Shown here: positions 63,680-64,000 of the stretch, in pieces
How positions within the stretch are numbered: position 1 is the first letter of the stretch
Layout: the number at the start of each line of letters is the position of its first letter
Assembly: GCF_900188485.1 (NCBI RefSeq)
Contig: NZ_FZPH01000027.1
Span: 1 to 64,000 of the forward strand
DNA: 64,000 bases
Origin: Asanoa hainanensis
GTDB taxonomy: Bacteria > Actinomycetota > Actinomycetes > Mycobacteriales > Micromonosporaceae
Direction of reading: 5' to 3'
Position numbers and translations under genes: made by a program
The notes under the pieces: generated by a model
The model's database searches: none
Seen by the model: only the letters and a program-made list of their open reading frames with translations
What the model was told of the DNA's origin: nothing

Positions 63680-63705
63680 GCGGTGCCCAGTCCGCCGGGC
63701 ACCGC
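63680..63705 (+). terminator. Hairpin terminator of the GH16 gene
   Basis: Arms GCGGTGCCC (63680-63688) and GGGCACCGC (63697-63705) pair perfectly around an 8-nt loop just after the stop codon. Confidence 0.8.
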
Positions 63706-63716
63706 CAGGGCACGCC

Positions 63717-64000
63717 CTAGTACTGCAACGGCACTTTGGTCAGTGACGTTGCCGCTGGTCGAGCGTTGTTTTTGGTGTGGATGTGGTCGATCGGTGGCTG
63801 ACGGAGCTTGATCGTTTCTGTGAGCGGATCGGGCCGCGGTTCGGTCGGGTCGAGCCGCGGTCGCGGGCCGCGCGTTATATGTGCGGGTTGGCTGCCGGGT
63901 TGGACCGTCGTAACGGCTGGACGATCGCCGAGCATGCCGGCGAGGTGAGCCCGGACGGCATGCAGCGGTTGCTGCGCCGGGCGGAGTTCGACGTTGACGG
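63717..64000 (+). mobile_element. Left part of an IS701-type insertion sequence
   Basis: A CTAG at 63717-63720 fits the 4-bp YTAR target favoured by IS701 elements, and the transposase gene starts 56 bp later, as expected. The terminal repeat would begin TACTGCAACGGCAC. The right end lies outside the window, so boundaries are inferred. Confidence 0.6.
63777..64000 (+). CDS. IS701-family transposase, N-terminal part (cut by window edge)
   Basis: Seventy-four codons from a GTG at 63777 read VDVVDRWLTELDRFCERIG, PRFGRVEPRSRAARYMCGL, DRRNGWTIAEHAGEVSPDGM and QRLLRRAEFD. This is the well-conserved N-terminal region of IS701-type DDE transposases from actinobacteria (with the RKNGW-like and SPDGMQRLL-like blocks). 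The frame is open to the end of the window, so the gene may be intact. Codon use is slightly less GC-rich than in the neighbours, as expected of a mobile gene. Confidence 0.88.
   Translation, partial: MDVVDRWLTELDRFCERIGPRFGRVEPRSRAARYMCGLAAGLDRRNGWTIAEHAGEVSPDGMQRLLRRAEFDVD

Overview
The window is very GC-rich DNA with the gene style of an actinobacterium, most likely a member of the Micromonosporaceae or a close relative. This is inferred from frequent GTG/TTG starts, 4-bp ATGA/GTGA overlaps, many apparently leaderless promoters, a ROK/ABC sugar operon, a CytX-led thi operon, F420/PPOX and Mak_N_cap proteins, and the short GAGCGAGCGAAGCGAGCG repeat. No rRNA, tRNA or CRISPR array was seen. 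Both edges lie in insertion sequences: the tail of an IS5-type transposase at the left and the head of an IS701-type element at the right.

Layout, left to right. (1) 0-0.2 kb: transposase tail abutting a truncated SDR gene. (2) 0.3-3.7 kb: operon of aromatic FAD monooxygenase, methyltransferase and HAD protein, divergent from a TetR regulator across a palindrome-rich operator region. (3) 3.8-5.4 kb: ECF sigma factor overlapping a membrane-anchored partner. (4) 5.4-6.2 kb: non-coding, repeat-rich tract with a 74-bp tandem duplication and two large inverted repeats. (5) 6.2-8.6 kb: PH-like membrane protein, HicA-like small protein and two duplicated lipoproteins. (6) 8.6-19.9 kb: glycan locus of GH95 fucosidase, divergent GH110 alpha-galactosidase, a GH38 mannosidase with sugar ABC permeases and binding protein, and a ROK regulator. 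All three hydrolases lack signal peptides, so oligosaccharides are probably imported and cut in the cytoplasm. (7) 20-29.7 kb: ATPase-TPR regulator, alpha/beta hydrolase, DUF805, SDR plus EBP-like membrane protein, two further membrane proteins, a DUF1996 protein and a DHA2 exporter. (8) 29.7-32.6 kb: secreted GH5 and cytoplasmic GH15.

(9) 32.6-38.2 kb: TPP riboswitch controlling cytX-thiE-thiO-thiS-thiG-thiE2/tenI-thiD, an overlapping operon for HMP uptake and thiazole synthesis without thiC or thiF. (10) 38.2-44.2 kb: lipoprotein, PPOX/F420 protein, unknown protein, a short ClpC with a ClgR-type operator upstream, a deletion scar joining an SDR tail to a broken AraC gene, a SUKH-like gene and an unknown gene. 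(11) 44.2-49.1 kb: complete liv branched-chain amino acid ABC operon. (12) 49.5-55.6 kb: three-subunit molybdenum hydroxylase whose last gene is coupled (TAGTG) to a DUF4062-STAND-TPR ATPase. (13) 55.6-57.6 kb: decaying GntR/ABC operon. (14) 57.6-63.7 kb: secreted EEP protein, Mak_N_cap protein, M14 carboxypeptidase, then a PhyH dioxygenase divergent from a GH16 glucanase, with two identical TGAACCGGTTCA palindromes in and beside the shared promoter region.

The best candidates for further study are the cytoplasmic GH95/GH110/GH38 locus, the short ClpC with its ClgR site, the STAND ATPase coupled to the molybdoenzyme, the twin operators at PhyH/GH16, and the repeat tract at 5.4-6.2 kb.
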